From Candidatus Omnitrophota bacterium (GTDB lineage Bacteria > Omnitrophota > Omnitrophia > Omnitrophales > JACROU01): 5,436 nucleotides of DNA. The translations under genes and the position numbers were made by a program. The notes under the pieces were generated by a model, which was not told where the DNA came from, did no database searches, and worked only from the letters and a program-made list of their open reading frames with translations. Position 1 is the first letter of the stretch, and every line of letters starts with the position of its first letter. The stretch is taken from contig JACQQR010000159.1 in assembly GCA_016206875.1 (NCBI GenBank), forward strand, positions 1 to 5,436, read 5' to 3'. Positions 5,431-5,436 of the stretch are shown piece after piece.

Positions 5431-5436
5431 TTTAGC

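Noticed and set aside
1..5436. CRISPR array
   Set aside because: No direct repeats with regular spacers are present; the tandem repeats have no unique spacers.

Overview
The window looks like bacterial chromosome from an uncultured lineage. Every supported gene lies on the minus strand, so the order of reading is from right to left. GC is moderate, the tRNA has an encoded CCA end, and there is a large exported protein built of Ig-like DxxPP modules next to short palindromic repeats. That style is common in PVC-related and other candidate-phylum bacteria such as Omnitrophota. This taxonomic hint is impression only; no phylogenetic marker is present.

Layout from the right edge. (i) 5380-5430: a CCCTCTCCC-type palindromic dispersed repeat. 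(ii) 5335-4190: a membrane-anchored alpha/beta hydrolase with an intact Ser/Asp/His triad. (iii) 4168-4090: a short intergenic region with an imperfect 18-bp hairpin and a TAGTAGA stutter repeat. (iv) 4085-4009: tRNA-Val with anticodon CAC. (v) 3942-2485: an AlbA_2/Schlafen-type ATP-binding regulator. It carries a tract of about five 11-nt tandem repeats just before its C-terminal winged helix. (vi) 2497-2321: a start-less winged-helix tail in a shifted reading frame, taken as a gene remnant. (vii) 2320-2141: a non-coding leader region with a tandem 11-nt duplication, a 12-bp inverted repeat around a TATAAT box, and a 7-bp hairpin. (viii) 2140 to the left edge: the 5' part (713 codons) of a large secreted protein. 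It has two copies of an unrecognised beta-rich domain, followed by alternating Ig-like modules with an exact 156-residue period.

The genes do not form an obvious pathway. The hydrolase and the Ig-repeat protein are both envelope or extracellular proteins. The regulator sits immediately downstream of the tRNA 3' end and may be an accessory insertion there, although no integrase or second attachment site is visible. The most testable novelty is the 11-nt tract. Gain or loss of one or two units would put a stop codon directly after the tract and remove the C-terminal winged helix, while keeping the AlbA_2 and ATPase parts. That makes it a candidate length-variable switch.
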